Positions 27,767 through 35,009 of a stretch of DNA of 36,831 bases are shown here, piece by piece (position 1 is the stretch's first letter; every line of letters begins with the position of its first letter). Source of the stretch: an uncultured Clostridia bacterium (lineage in GTDB: Bacteria > Bacillota > Clostridia > TANB77 > CAG-465); the NCBI GenBank assembly GCA_944388575.1, contig CALXJF010000014.1:1-36831 (forward strand), read 5' to 3'. The notes beneath the pieces were generated by a model. The model was not told the DNA's origin and made no database searches. It saw only the letters and a list, made by a program, of their open reading frames with translations. The position numbers and the translations under genes were made by a program.

Positions 27767-28459
27767 ATGAAACAATCTAGTCGGAGCCTTTATTATGGTG
27801 AGGCAGAAGAGAGGGAAAATTTAAATTCATTCTATATTAACACATTTAAGTGGATGTTCATTGGTTTGATGATAAGTGGAGTGACCGCTTTTTTAACAGC
27901 AATGTTAGGAACTCTTGGCTATGTATCTAACCCATTTATGTTTGTGATATGTCTTGTTGAAGTTATTTTAGTTATAGTCTTTTCTTCAAGATTTGATAGA
28001 GTATCTTCTTCAGTGGCACTTACAATGTATTTTTTAATTACTTTCATAAATGGAATTACTTTATCCTCTATATTTTATGTGTATGAATTAGGTTCTATGG
28101 CCATTTGCTTTATACTTGCTGCATGTATGTTTGGTGCTATGGCTATTTATGGCAGAACTACAAAAAGAGATTTAGCAAAATGGCAACCTATGTTATTAAT
28201 AGCTCTTATTACATGTTTAATTGCCCTTATTATTAACTTAATTATCGGTAATACATTATTTGATATGTTGATATCTGTGGCAGTTATAGTAGTAATGATG
28301 TTAGTAACAGCTTTTGACATATACACAATGAAAGATGAAAAGATACGAGAATATGATAATGCACACATATTTTTTGCGTTAAGCTTATATTTAGATTTTT
28401 TAAATATATTCTTGTACTTATTGAGATTGTTTGGAATCAATACTTCAAAGAATAAATAA
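27767..28459 (+). CDS. Bax inhibitor-1 / YccA-family membrane protein
   Basis: The 230-residue protein is highly hydrophobic, with six or seven membrane segments beginning near residue 27. Near the end it has the family's AFDIYTMKD motif and a charged ending (LRLFGINTSKNK). Bacterial relatives such as YetJ act as pH-sensitive calcium leak channels, while others (YccA) bind the FtsH protease; the sequence does not say which applies. A typical AAAGGAG site precedes the ATG. It stands alone between a consensus promoter and a terminator. Confidence 0.9.
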   Translation: MKQSSRSLYYGEAEERENLNSFYINTFKWMFIGLMISGVTAFLTAMLGTLGYVSNPFMFVICLVEVILVIVFSSRFDRVSSSVALTMYFLITFINGITLSSIFYVYELGSMAICFILAACMFGAMAIYGRTTKRDLAKWQPMLLIALITCLIALIINLIIGNTLFDMLISVAVIVVMMLVTAFDIYTMKDEKIREYDNAHIFFALSLYLDFLNIFLYLLRLFGINTSKNK

Positions 28460-28460
28460 T

Positions 28461-28495
28461 AAAAGGGTTGTATTAATTTACAGCCCCTTTTGTTT
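28461..28495 (+). terminator. Terminator of Bax-inhibitor-like gene
   Basis: AAAAGGGTTGTA pairs with TACAGCCCCTTTT with a small bulge, followed by TGTTTG. The T tract is short. Confidence 0.6.
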
Positions 28496-28551
28496 GTATA
28501 ACGATAAATTTATAAATTGGGATAAAAAAGTAACAAAAAATAGTAATACTA

Positions 28552-28580
28552 TTGACATTGTTGAGTAAATATTAGATAAT
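28552..28580 (+). promoter_or_regulatory. acpP promoter
   Basis: TTGACA (28552-28557) and GATAAT (28575-28580) are 17 bases apart, 30 bases before the acpP start codon. Confidence 0.65.
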
Positions 28581-28610
28581 AGAGTTAGTTAATATCAAGG
28601 AGGTGCAAAT

Positions 28611-28847
28611 ATGGAGGCAATTTTAGAAAGAGTTAAAGATGTAATAGGTGAACAATTAGGAATAGAAGATTTAGATACAATTACAATGGAAACAACATTT
28701 ATAGACGATTTAGGTGCAGATTCTTTGGATATTGTAGAATTGATAATGGCATTAGAGGAAGAATTTGATATGGAAATTCCAGAAGCGGAAGCTGAGAAAA
28801 TATCATCTGTTGGAGATGTAGTAGAATATATCCAAAAAAATCAATAA
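28611..28847 (+). CDS. acpP: Acyl carrier protein
   Basis: ACP carries growing acyl chains on a phosphopantetheine arm in type II fatty acid synthesis and supplies them to lipid and other pathways. The 78-residue acidic protein has the attachment serine S38 in [13 protein letters not shown] and ends in a typical helix (EYIQKNQ). AAGGAGGTG precedes the ATG. In many Bacillota acpP sits next to the fab genes and directly before rnc. Here it stands alone, and 1.7 kb of insertion-sequence debris separates it from rnc. Confidence 0.96.
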   Translation: MEAILERVKDVIGEQLGIEDLDTITMETTFIDDLGADSLDIVELIMALEEEFDMEIPEAEAEKISSVGDVVEYIQKNQ

Positions 28848-28849
28848 AA

Positions 28850-28919
28850 AGTGGCTGTAAAAAAACAAGCCTAAAATGAGTGAAAATTTTTCACTCATTT
28901 TTTAGTAGAAAAAGCCACT
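28850..28919 (+). terminator. Terminator of acpP with outer inverted repeat
   Basis: The core is a perfect 14-base palindrome (28873-28886 with 28887-28900) followed by TTTT. An outer pair AGTGGCT (28850-28856) and AGCCACT (28913-28919) encloses it. The outer repeat is unusual for a terminator and may be the trace of an insertion-sequence end. The next 215 bases hold nothing I recognise. Confidence 0.65.
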
Positions 28920-29135
28920 AGAACACTTAAAATTGTAAATAGAAATTGAAAAATTATAGAATTTTCTAAATCAGTATATTTTTTTTGTTAAATAGTAGAG
29001 TGTATATAAGTATATAAGTTTTTTGTAATGAAAGGGTACAAAATTAATATACCTAGATATATTTATACTGAACTTCTAAAAATTGTTCTTTTAGAGAATT
29101 GTAGTGAGAAAAAAATAGCTATTAAAAGATAGATA

Positions 29136-29537
29136 AATACTACATTTATGAGAATAAAGATAGATTATATGGTAAATTATCAATTGTTACCAGTATATAA
29201 TATGCAAGTAGAAGTATGTGATTAATATATTAACAGTAGCTGTAAAACAATATAAATGCGAAAGTTAAAAAATTGTCCATATAAGTAAGAATGTTTGCAT
29301 AAAGCGAAAAAATAATAGAACAGTAAGAATAAATATAGAATTAACATCAATACATGAAGAAGTTATTACTATAAAAGGAGATCTGTTTTATATGAATAGA
29401 AGTATACAGACAGAGAGAACATATGGAATTATAAATTATACAAAAGAATAATAAGATGTGGACTTAATAATGTAATGTTATAATTAGCATTAATATCGTG
29501 TTAATTTAACTTATACAAATATCACAAGAAAAAATGA
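29136..29537 (+). pseudogene. Decayed IS1182-family transposase (C-terminal half)
   Basis: No long frame remains, but joining frames recovers the family order. NTTFMRIKIDYM followed by QLLPVYNMQVEV corresponds to the usual TFMRMKEDHM and QLKPAYNVQIAV. YKCES and NCPYK, then ECLHKAKK, match the cysteine cluster. RSIQTERTYGII and RCGLNNVML, then FNLYKYHKKK and a stop, match the C-terminal RSIQVEGAFG and RRGKENV region. Stops and frameshifts occur every few dozen codons, so it is inactive. About half of a full transposase is missing at the 5' side. Confidence 0.7.
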
Positions 29538-29568
29538 GCAAAAAATTAATTTAGCTCATTTTTTTTTG
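29527..29568 (-). terminator. Terminator of the repeat gene
   Basis: AAAATGAGC (29531-29539) pairs with GCTCATTTT (29554-29562) around a 14-base AT-rich loop. A or T runs on both sides make it bidirectional. On the minus strand it ends the repeat gene. Confidence 0.6.
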
Positions 29569-29588
29569 AGACTTTTTTACAAATCCTT

Positions 29589-29777
29589 TTATTTTTCAAA
29601 TCGACATGATAATGTTTCGTTCCGGTTTGCTGTCTCCATCGACTGTTTTTCAAATCGGCATAATAACGTTTCGTTCCAGTTTGCTGTATCCATCGACTGT
29701 TTTTCGAATCGGCATGATAACGTTTCATTCCAATTTGTTATCTCCATCGACTGTTTTTTTGATTTTCTAAATTTCAT
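29589..29777 (-). CDS. Small tandem-repeat protein, paralogous start to the 11.7 kb gene
   Basis: A 62-residue frame starting MKFRKSKKQSME. It consists almost entirely of three 18-residue units of the form KQSME(T/I)(A/T)NWNETLSCRFE, with variants, and ends FEK. The ATG at 29777 follows GGAGG by eight bases. Promoter (29864-29836) and terminator are in place, and both promoter and first residues match the 54-residue gene at 11.7 kb. The unit length is a multiple of three, so other frames are also open; the shared promoter and start favour this one. Each unit has one Cys, one Trp (or Arg) and basic residues. The function is unknown. A repeat-expanded relic and a real small protein are both possible. 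Confidence 0.5.
   Translation of the reverse strand: MKFRKSKKQSMEITNWNETLSCRFEKQSMDTANWNETLLCRFEKQSMETANRNETLSCRFEK
29592..29753. repeat. Three tandem 54-base repeats
   Basis: Units lie at 29592-29645, 29646-29699 and 29700-29753, all exactly 54 bases with no spacers. The first two differ at five positions and the last two at about eight. Most changes are transitions or lie at weakly constrained codon positions. Part of one unit (CCATGGACTGTTTTTCAAAT versus CCATCGACTGTTTTTCAAAT) recurs in the small gene near 11.8 kb. Confidence 0.9.
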
Positions 29778-29835
29778 TGTTTCATCCTCCATCTATATTA
29801 ATTAATATAAAAATATTATTTCTATAACTAATTAT

Positions 29836-29864
29836 ATTATAACATATTATTACAACAAAGTCAA
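29836..29864 (-). promoter_or_regulatory. Promoter of the repeat gene
   Basis: On the minus strand TTGACT (29864-29859) and TATAAT (29841-29836) are 17 bases apart. The hexamers and spacing are identical to those of the 11.9 kb small-gene promoter, with related flanks. Confidence 0.7.
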
Positions 29865-29889
29865 TGTTATGTAAACACAAAAATATATA

Positions 29890-29945
29890 GCAACAGTAGA
29901 TATAAAAATATAAATGCAAAAGTTGTGAAAATTGTACAAAAAAAC
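29890..29945 (+). pseudogene. Second IS1182-like fragment (cysteine cluster only)
   Basis: One frame reads KYKCKSCENCTKK, the cysteine cluster of IS1182-type transposases. At nucleotide level about 45 bases resemble 29228-29275 in the larger relic. It appears to be a piece of a second copy, directly before the other transposase relic. Confidence 0.45.
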
Positions 29946-29959
29946 GCATAAGTTTAGAA

Positions 29960-30440
29960 TTACAATAAATGGGATAAAAATATTATCAATATACAGCAAT
30001 AGATTAATGTTAAAAATCAAGGTGTACAAGGTTTACAAATACACATGACATATATGCATCAACTGAATTTGTAAAAAGATTATTAAAATATTTTATATTT
30101 AAAATAAAAAATACAAACAGATAATGAATTTAAATTTATAAATAAATTGACTTAGCAATCTAAAAAAGACGAAGTTTAAAAATACATTGTAAGAATTAGG
30201 AATAGAATATAAAGTGATAAAGCCATATAAACCAAAACTAAATGGAAGAGTAGAAAGAAGTCATAGAAAATATCAAGATAGATTTTATTATAAACAAGTA
30301 TTTTGTAGTTTAGAAGATTTAAGAAATCAAGGAGATGAGAGGAGAAAAGAATCTAATAACTTTTCAATGAGACTGTTAGTGTGGTTTATACTCAAAAAAT
30401 TCATAAAAAATATAAAAGTCAAGAAGAATCACTGTTAATA
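29960..30440 (+). pseudogene. Decayed DDE transposase of IS481/IS3 type
   Basis: Across frame changes the catalytic-domain order can be followed. A broken AIDECTR-like stretch and THDIYASTEFVKRLLKYF come first, then IQTDNEFKF holding the second catalytic Asp, then ELGIEYKVIKPYKPKLNGRV with ERSHR holding the catalytic Glu, and a late NNFSMRLLVW. The last 74 codons (30214-30438) are still open but cannot work alone. Stops and shifts upstream show it is dead. It lies head to tail with the IS1182 relics, between acpP and rnc. Confidence 0.75.
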
Positions 30441-30511
30441 ACTTAGAGTACTCAAAATATATATTCTTCAAAAAACTGTGACATATGATTGAATAACCTA
30501 TATTTAATAAC

Positions 30512-30540
30512 TTGAAAAATCATTAAAATTTGTATATAAT
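30512..30540 (+). promoter_or_regulatory. rnc promoter
   Basis: TTGAAA (30512-30517) and TATAAT (30535-30540) are 17 bases apart, 19 bases before the rnc start codon. It may compensate for separation from the acpP transcript. Confidence 0.6.
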
Positions 30541-30559
30541 ATTTATTGGAGGACGCTTT

Positions 30560-31261
30560 ATGAAAAATGAAGATAAGCTAATTATATTACAGTCAAAACT
30601 ACATTATATATTTAATGATATATCACTTTTAAAATTAGCATTAACTCATAAATCTTTTGCTTATGAAAATCAAAGTGATATAAAAAAAGAATACAATGAA
30701 AGAATTGAATTTTTAGGAGATGCAATATTAGAACATATTATATCAGATAAATTATATAATCATAAACCAGAATTATCTGAAGGAGAAATGACTAAAAAAA
30801 GAGCTGCAATTGTTTGTGAATCATCTTTAAGTAGAGCAATGCAAAGAATACAAGGACAGGATTTTATTTATTTAGGAAAATGTGAAAAGACAACGAATGG
30901 TAAAAAAAAGGATGCTATTATTGCAGACGCATTTGAAGCAATTCTTGGTGCTATATACATTGATGGTGGATATGATATAGCAAAAGAAGTTTGTTTAAAT
31001 TTACTTGATGTTGAAATAAAGACTGTATTATCTGGTGGAAATTTAAATATTGATTATAAAACTAAATTACAAGAAATATTACAAAAGCATGGAAATGTTA
31101 GTATAGAATATATAACTATAAAAGAAGAAGGTCCAGAACATGATAAAAAATTTACAGTAGAATTATTATATAATAAAAAGAAAATAGGAGAAGGTTGTGG
31201 AAAAAGTAAGAAACAAGCAGAACAAAATGCAGCAAAAGAGGCAATTAAATTATATGAATAA
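30560..31261 (+). CDS. rnc: Ribonuclease III
   Basis: RNase III cuts double-stranded RNA during rRNA maturation and mRNA turnover. With the ATG at 30560 (GGAGG seven bases upstream) the protein has 233 residues. The catalytic signature NERIEFLGDAILE lies near residues 46-58, a second acidic motif DAFEAILGAIYID near 114-126, and a double-stranded RNA-binding domain fills about 155-233 (ending SKKQAEQNAAKEAIKLYE). It overlaps the following radical SAM gene by eight bases. The usual upstream neighbour acpP is displaced by insertion-sequence remnants. Confidence 0.96.
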   Translation: MKNEDKLIILQSKLHYIFNDISLLKLALTHKSFAYENQSDIKKEYNERIEFLGDAILEHIISDKLYNHKPELSEGEMTKKRAAIVCESSLSRAMQRIQGQDFIYLGKCEKTTNGKKKDAIIADAFEAILGAIYIDGGYDIAKEVCLNLLDVEIKTVLSGGNLNIDYKTKLQEILQKHGNVSIEYITIKEEGPEHDKKFTVELLYNKKKIGEGCGKSKKQAEQNAAKEAIKLYE

Positions 31262-32291
31262 TTTGAAAATTAAGCTGAATTTAGATGAAGAGTTAAGAAA
31301 TATAAAAAATAAAAGTAAACAATATACTATACCTATATTTATTCCACATAAAGGTTGTAAAAATGAATGTGTTTTTTGTAATCAAAGAAAAATTAGTGGT
31401 CATATAAAAGAAGTAACTCCAGATCAAATTGAACATATAATTGAGACTTATTTGGAATTTTTTACTAATACAAATAGAAGTATAGAAATAGCTTTTTTTG
31501 GTGGTAGTTTTACAGGACTTGATTATAAATTACAGCAACAGTATTTAACTAAAGCAAACAAATATGTAGAATCTGGTATAGTTGAGGGGATACGTATTTC
31601 AACAAGACCTGATTATATTTCACCTAAGATTTTAAAGCTACTTAAGGCATATAATGTACATACAATTGAGCTTGGAGTACAATCACTTAATAATGAAGTA
31701 CTTGAGAAATCAAAAAGAGGGCATACCAAAGAAGATGTTATAAAAGCATCAAGACTTATTAAATTATATGGATTTAAATTAGGACATCAAATTATGATAG
31801 GCCTTCCTGGAAGTAGTTTAAAAAAAGAAATTGATACAGCTAAGGACGTTGTAAAAATATATCCTAATGAACTTAGGATATATCCAGTATATGTAATCTC
31901 TCCCAGTGAATTATATGATATGTATAATGAAGGCAAATATGAACCTTTATCTTTTGAAGAAGCAATATATAGAACTTGTAAAGTAGTAGAGATTTTTAAG
32001 AGAACAGATATTAAAATAATAAGACTTGGCTTACAATCTACAGATGAAATTTGTAGTAGTAATAAAGAAATTATAGGTCCAGTTTGTGATAATTTTGCAG
32101 AATATGTTTTTTCAAGAATAATTAGGAATACTATAGAAAATAAAATTAAAGATAATATAAAGAATATAGATGCCATAGATGTTATAGTACCTAAAAAATA
32201 TATTTCTTTAGTATCAGGGCCTAAAAAATCTAATAAAGTTTTTTTATATGACAAGTATGGTATTAAATTAAATATAAAAGGAGAGCTTTAA
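31254..32291 (+). CDS. Elp3-like radical SAM protein
   Basis: The 345-residue protein carries a radical SAM cluster motif C35-x3-C39-x2-C42 (CKNECVFC), the FFGGSFTGL glycine motif near residue 85, STRPDYI and LGVQS strands, and a C-terminal region typical of bacterial Elp3-like proteins. No acetyltransferase domain is attached, unlike true Elp3. This gene often follows rnc in clostridia. The substrate is unknown; RNA modification is a reasonable guess. The ATG at 31254 overlaps the rnc end, so translation is coupled. A longer opening to 31197 lies wholly inside rnc and is not used. Confidence 0.85.
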   Translation: MNNLKIKLNLDEELRNIKNKSKQYTIPIFIPHKGCKNECVFCNQRKISGHIKEVTPDQIEHIIETYLEFFTNTNRSIEIAFFGGSFTGLDYKLQQQYLTKANKYVESGIVEGIRISTRPDYISPKILKLLKAYNVHTIELGVQSLNNEVLEKSKRGHTKEDVIKASRLIKLYGFKLGHQIMIGLPGSSLKKEIDTAKDVVKIYPNELRIYPVYVISPSELYDMYNEGKYEPLSFEEAIYRTCKVVEIFKRTDIKIIRLGLQSTDEICSSNKEIIGPVCDNFAEYVFSRIIRNTIENKIKDNIKNIDAIDVIVPKKYISLVSGPKKSNKVFLYDKYGIKLNIKGEL

Positions 32292-32756
32292 GTGAAAAAA
32301 GTAGTTTTTGTAGCAAGTTCTGGAGGACATTTAACAGAAATATTAAAGTTAGAAAGTTTATATAATAATTATGATTATTTATTAGTTACAGAGCAAACTG
32401 ATTTAACAATAGCATTAAAAGATAAATATAACGTAGAATTTTTAAAATATGGACCAAATAAAAATATTTTTAAGTATATATATACCATTTTATATAATAT
32501 ATATAAATGTATAAAGATAGTAAAGAGATTTAGACCTGAAACTGTAGTATCTACGGGTGCACAAATTGGAGGCATAATGTGTTTTATATGTAAATTGATG
32601 AAAGCTAAGGTAGTTTATATAGAATCAATTGCTAAAATTGAATCCTTGTCTATAACAGGTAGAAATGTATATTATTTTGCTGATAAATTTTATGTACAAT
32701 GGGAAAATTTAGCTAAAAAATATAAAAAATGTGAGTATTTAGGTAGGTTGATATAA
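32292..32756 (+). CDS. Alg14/PssD-like glycosyltransferase subunit
   Basis: The 154-residue protein resembles Alg14 and PssD/Cps14F. These are the membrane-bound halves of split GT28-type glycosyltransferases, which dock the catalytic half and help bind the lipid acceptor. SSGGHLTEILKL near residue 9 is the family's glycine-rich signature. VVSTGAQIGG near 86 and a membrane-associated segment YTILYNIYKC near 64 are also present. GTG 32292 directly abuts the upstream stop, with GGAG before it. Its stop overlaps the next start (TAATG), so the two halves are made together. Confidence 0.85.
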   Translation: MKKVVFVASSGGHLTEILKLESLYNNYDYLLVTEQTDLTIALKDKYNVEFLKYGPNKNIFKYIYTILYNIYKCIKIVKRFRPETVVSTGAQIGGIMCFICKLMKAKVVYIESIAKIESLSITGRNVYYFADKFYVQWENLAKKYKKCEYLGRLI

Positions 32757-33217
32757 TGGTATTTATTGCGGTAGGAACACAAAGACAACAATTTTCAAGA
32801 CTCTTTAAAATTGTTGATAACTCAAAAATGTTAAGCAAAAAAGAGATAATTGCTCAAGCTGGTTTTACAAAATATAATAGTAATAAAATAACAATGTTAG
32901 ACTTTATATCTCAAGAGCAATTAGACGATTATATAGAAAAGTCAGAATTTGTTATTTGCCATGGTGGCGTTGGGACGATTTTTTCTTGTCTTGCTAAAAA
33001 AAAGAAAGTTTTAGTTGTCCCAAGATTAAAGAAGTATAAAGAACATAAGAATGATCATCAATTAGAAATTTGCAAACAATTACAAAAAGAAGGGTATATA
33101 TTATTCTTAGAAGAAAACGAAGATATAGATAAAAAGTTACAAGAATTAGAGAAAAAGAAGTTTAAAATATATAAAAATGATGCTAAATATTTGGAAATAT
33201 TAAAAAAAGTTATATGA
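32756..33217 (+). CDS. Alg13/PssE-like glycosyltransferase catalytic subunit
   Basis: The 153-residue protein matches the C-terminal GT28 domain that binds the UDP-sugar. It begins MVFIAVGTQRQQF. It carries the donor-binding ICHGGVGTIFSCL near residues 67-79 and a conserved-type PRLKKYKEHKNDHQ near 89-102. Together with the preceding subunit it should transfer a sugar, commonly GlcNAc or a glucuronate/galactose type in capsule systems, to a lipid-linked acceptor. No other polysaccharide genes are nearby, so the product is unclear. Confidence 0.87.
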   Translation: MVFIAVGTQRQQFSRLFKIVDNSKMLSKKEIIAQAGFTKYNSNKITMLDFISQEQLDDYIEKSEFVICHGGVGTIFSCLAKKKKVLVVPRLKKYKEHKNDHQLEICKQLQKEGYILFLEENEDIDKKLQELEKKKFKIYKNDAKYLEILKKVI

Positions 33218-33249
33218 ATATTTATAAATTTTAAAAAATACATCATAAT

Positions 33250-33269
33250 AAGAATAGGAGACTATTCTT
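33250..33269 (+). promoter_or_regulatory. Hairpin presenting the YitT ribosome-binding site
   Basis: AAGAATAG (33250-33257) and CTATTCTT (33262-33269) form a perfect eight-pair stem capped by GAGA, a GNRA-type tetraloop. The AGGAG ribosome-binding site spans the stem top and loop, and the ATG begins at the next base. This could tune translation of the YitT gene. Confidence 0.5.
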
Positions 33270-34181
33270 ATGAATAAAGAAACAAAAAATATAATTAATG
33301 ATAAAAAACAAAGATTAAATAAAAGTAGAATATATTATATGATTTTAGATATTATATATATAATATTAGGTGCTTTATTTATTTCTATAGGTATTAACTT
33401 ATTTTTATTACCCCATAAAATGACAACTGGAGGAGCAAGTGGTATTGCTACAATAGTATATTATATATTTAATCTCTCTATGGGAGTAACTATTATGTTA
33501 GTTAATATACCTTTATTTCTAATATCAATAAAAAAATTAGGATGGCGTTTTAGTATAAAAACTATACTATCTACAATTTTATTATCTATATTTGTTGATA
33601 TATTTACATTTGACTCATTAGTAAGTAAAATAAATACAGATTTATTTACTTCATGTCTTTTTGGTGGGATAATAGTTGGTATTGGATTGTCATTAACTTT
33701 TAAGGCTGGTGCTAGTTCTGGTGGCTCTGATTTACTTGCACAAATAATATATAATTTAACTTCTCTTCAAAGTGTAAGTCAGATATTGCTTGTAATAGAA
33801 ACAGTTATAATATCTGCAGTTATTATTGTTTTTAAAGATATAAATTTAGGCTTTTATTCAATAATAGCTATGTATATTTCTACTAAAGTTATTGATATAC
33901 TATTTGAAGGAATTTATTACACAAGAGAAGTAAAGATTATAAGTAAAAATAGTAACAAAATTGTTGAAGAGATTTTATATGATTTAAGAAGAGGAGCCAC
34001 TATATTAAAGGGAATAGGGGCTCATTCCAATACAGACATAGATGTGATTACTTGTGTAATTACTAGACCACAGATTTCAAAGTTAAAAAATATAATAAGA
34101 AGAAATGATAAGGATGCACTTATATATATATCTACTGTAAATGAAGCAATAGGAGAAGGTTTTAAGAATATAAATGGATAA
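33270..34181 (+). CDS. YitT-family membrane protein
   Basis: A 303-residue protein of the YitT group. After a basic N-terminal stretch there are five or six hydrophobic segments (about 24-48, 58-80, 92-115, 125-150, 165-190), with the conserved GINLFLLPHKMTTGGASGIA near residue 41 and the KAGASSGGSDLLA motif near 146. A cytoplasmic DUF2179 domain (about 215-303) resembles small ligand-binding folds. The function is not established for the family; transport is suggested. A likely transketolase operon starts 21 bases later. Confidence 0.9.
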   Translation: MNKETKNIINDKKQRLNKSRIYYMILDIIYIILGALFISIGINLFLLPHKMTTGGASGIATIVYYIFNLSMGVTIMLVNIPLFLISIKKLGWRFSIKTILSTILLSIFVDIFTFDSLVSKINTDLFTSCLFGGIIVGIGLSLTFKAGASSGGSDLLAQIIYNLTSLQSVSQILLVIETVIISAVIIVFKDINLGFYSIIAMYISTKVIDILFEGIYYTREVKIISKNSNKIVEEILYDLRRGATILKGIGAHSNTDIDVITCVITRPQISKLKNIIRRNDKDALIYISTVNEAIGEGFKNING

Positions 34182-34202
34182 GTATTGGATAGGGGGAAGG
34201 AT

Positions 34203-35009
34203 ATGAATATTAGAGAACTTGAAATTATAGCTAATAATTTAAGAAAAGATGTTATAAGTATGATATATCATGCAAAATCTGGTCATCCTGGAGGAAGTCT
34301 TTCATGTATAGAGATTTTAACTGTACTATATCACGTGGTTATGGATTTAAGTGAAGATAGTAAAGGTAATAGGATAGATAGATTTATTTTATCAAAAGGA
34401 CATGCAGCTCCTGCATATTATAGTGTACTTTCAAGTAAAGGTTTTATTCCACATGAAGATTTAGTTACATTAAGAAAAGTAACTAGTTATCTTGAAGGTC
34501 ATCCAAGTAATAAAATAAATGGTGTAGATTGCTCAAGTGGTTCTTTAGGGCAAGGACTTTCTATAGCAAATGGAATAGGACTTTCTAAAAAAATTTCTAA
34601 TGAAAGTGGATATGTATACTGTTTACTTGGTGATGGAGAAATAGAGGAAGGTCAGTTTTATGAGGCTTTGATGACTATGAATAAGTATGATATATCTAAT
34701 GTTATATTCTTTATTGATAATAACAATTTACAAATTGATGGAAAAGTTAGTGAAATAAAACCACATCTAGATTTAAAAAATAAAATTGAGAGTTTTGGAA
34801 TATATACACAAGTAATAGATGGACATGATTTTAATGAAATTATATCTAGTATAGATTATGCTAAAAATTCTAAAAAACCGAGTTGTATTATAGCAAATAC
34901 AATAAAAGGCAAAGGAGTTTCTTTTATGGAAAATCAAGCAGCCTGGCATGGAAAAAGCTTAAATGAAGAGCAATATATGCAAGCTATGAAAGAATTAGGG
35001 GGGATTTAG
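34203..35009 (+). CDS. Transketolase, N-terminal subunit
   Basis: The N-terminal half of a split transketolase binds thiamine diphosphate and magnesium. The 268-residue protein has SGHPGGSLS near residue 27, SKGHAAPAYY near 70, and the ThDP motif GDGEIEEGQFYEA near 139 ending in DNNNLQIDG. The ATG at 34203 follows AGGGGGAAGG closely; an in-frame TTG at 34185 is less likely. The gene abuts the C-terminal half with no spacer. Such splits occur in many clostridia and archaea. The complex moves two-carbon units between sugars in the pentose phosphate pathway. Confidence 0.95.
   Translation: MNIRELEIIANNLRKDVISMIYHAKSGHPGGSLSCIEILTVLYHVVMDLSEDSKGNRIDRFILSKGHAAPAYYSVLSSKGFIPHEDLVTLRKVTSYLEGHPSNKINGVDCSSGSLGQGLSIANGIGLSKKISNESGYVYCLLGDGEIEEGQFYEALMTMNKYDISNVIFFIDNNNLQIDGKVSEIKPHLDLKNKIESFGIYTQVIDGHDFNEIISSIDYAKNSKKPSCIIANTIKGKGVSFMENQAAWHGKSLNEEQYMQAMKELGGI

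Noticed and set aside
29592-29753. Possible CRISPR array
   Set aside because: The units follow each other with no spacers, are 54 bases long and diverge from each other, and no cas gene is nearby.
29566-29805. Plus-strand 79-codon frame through the repeats
   Set aside because: The repeat length is a multiple of three, so several frames stay open. This one lacks a matching promoter, while the minus-strand frame has promoter and start homology with another gene.
30214-30438. Intact small gene
   Set aside because: It is only the open tail of the decayed IS481/IS3-type transposase and lacks the first two catalytic residues.
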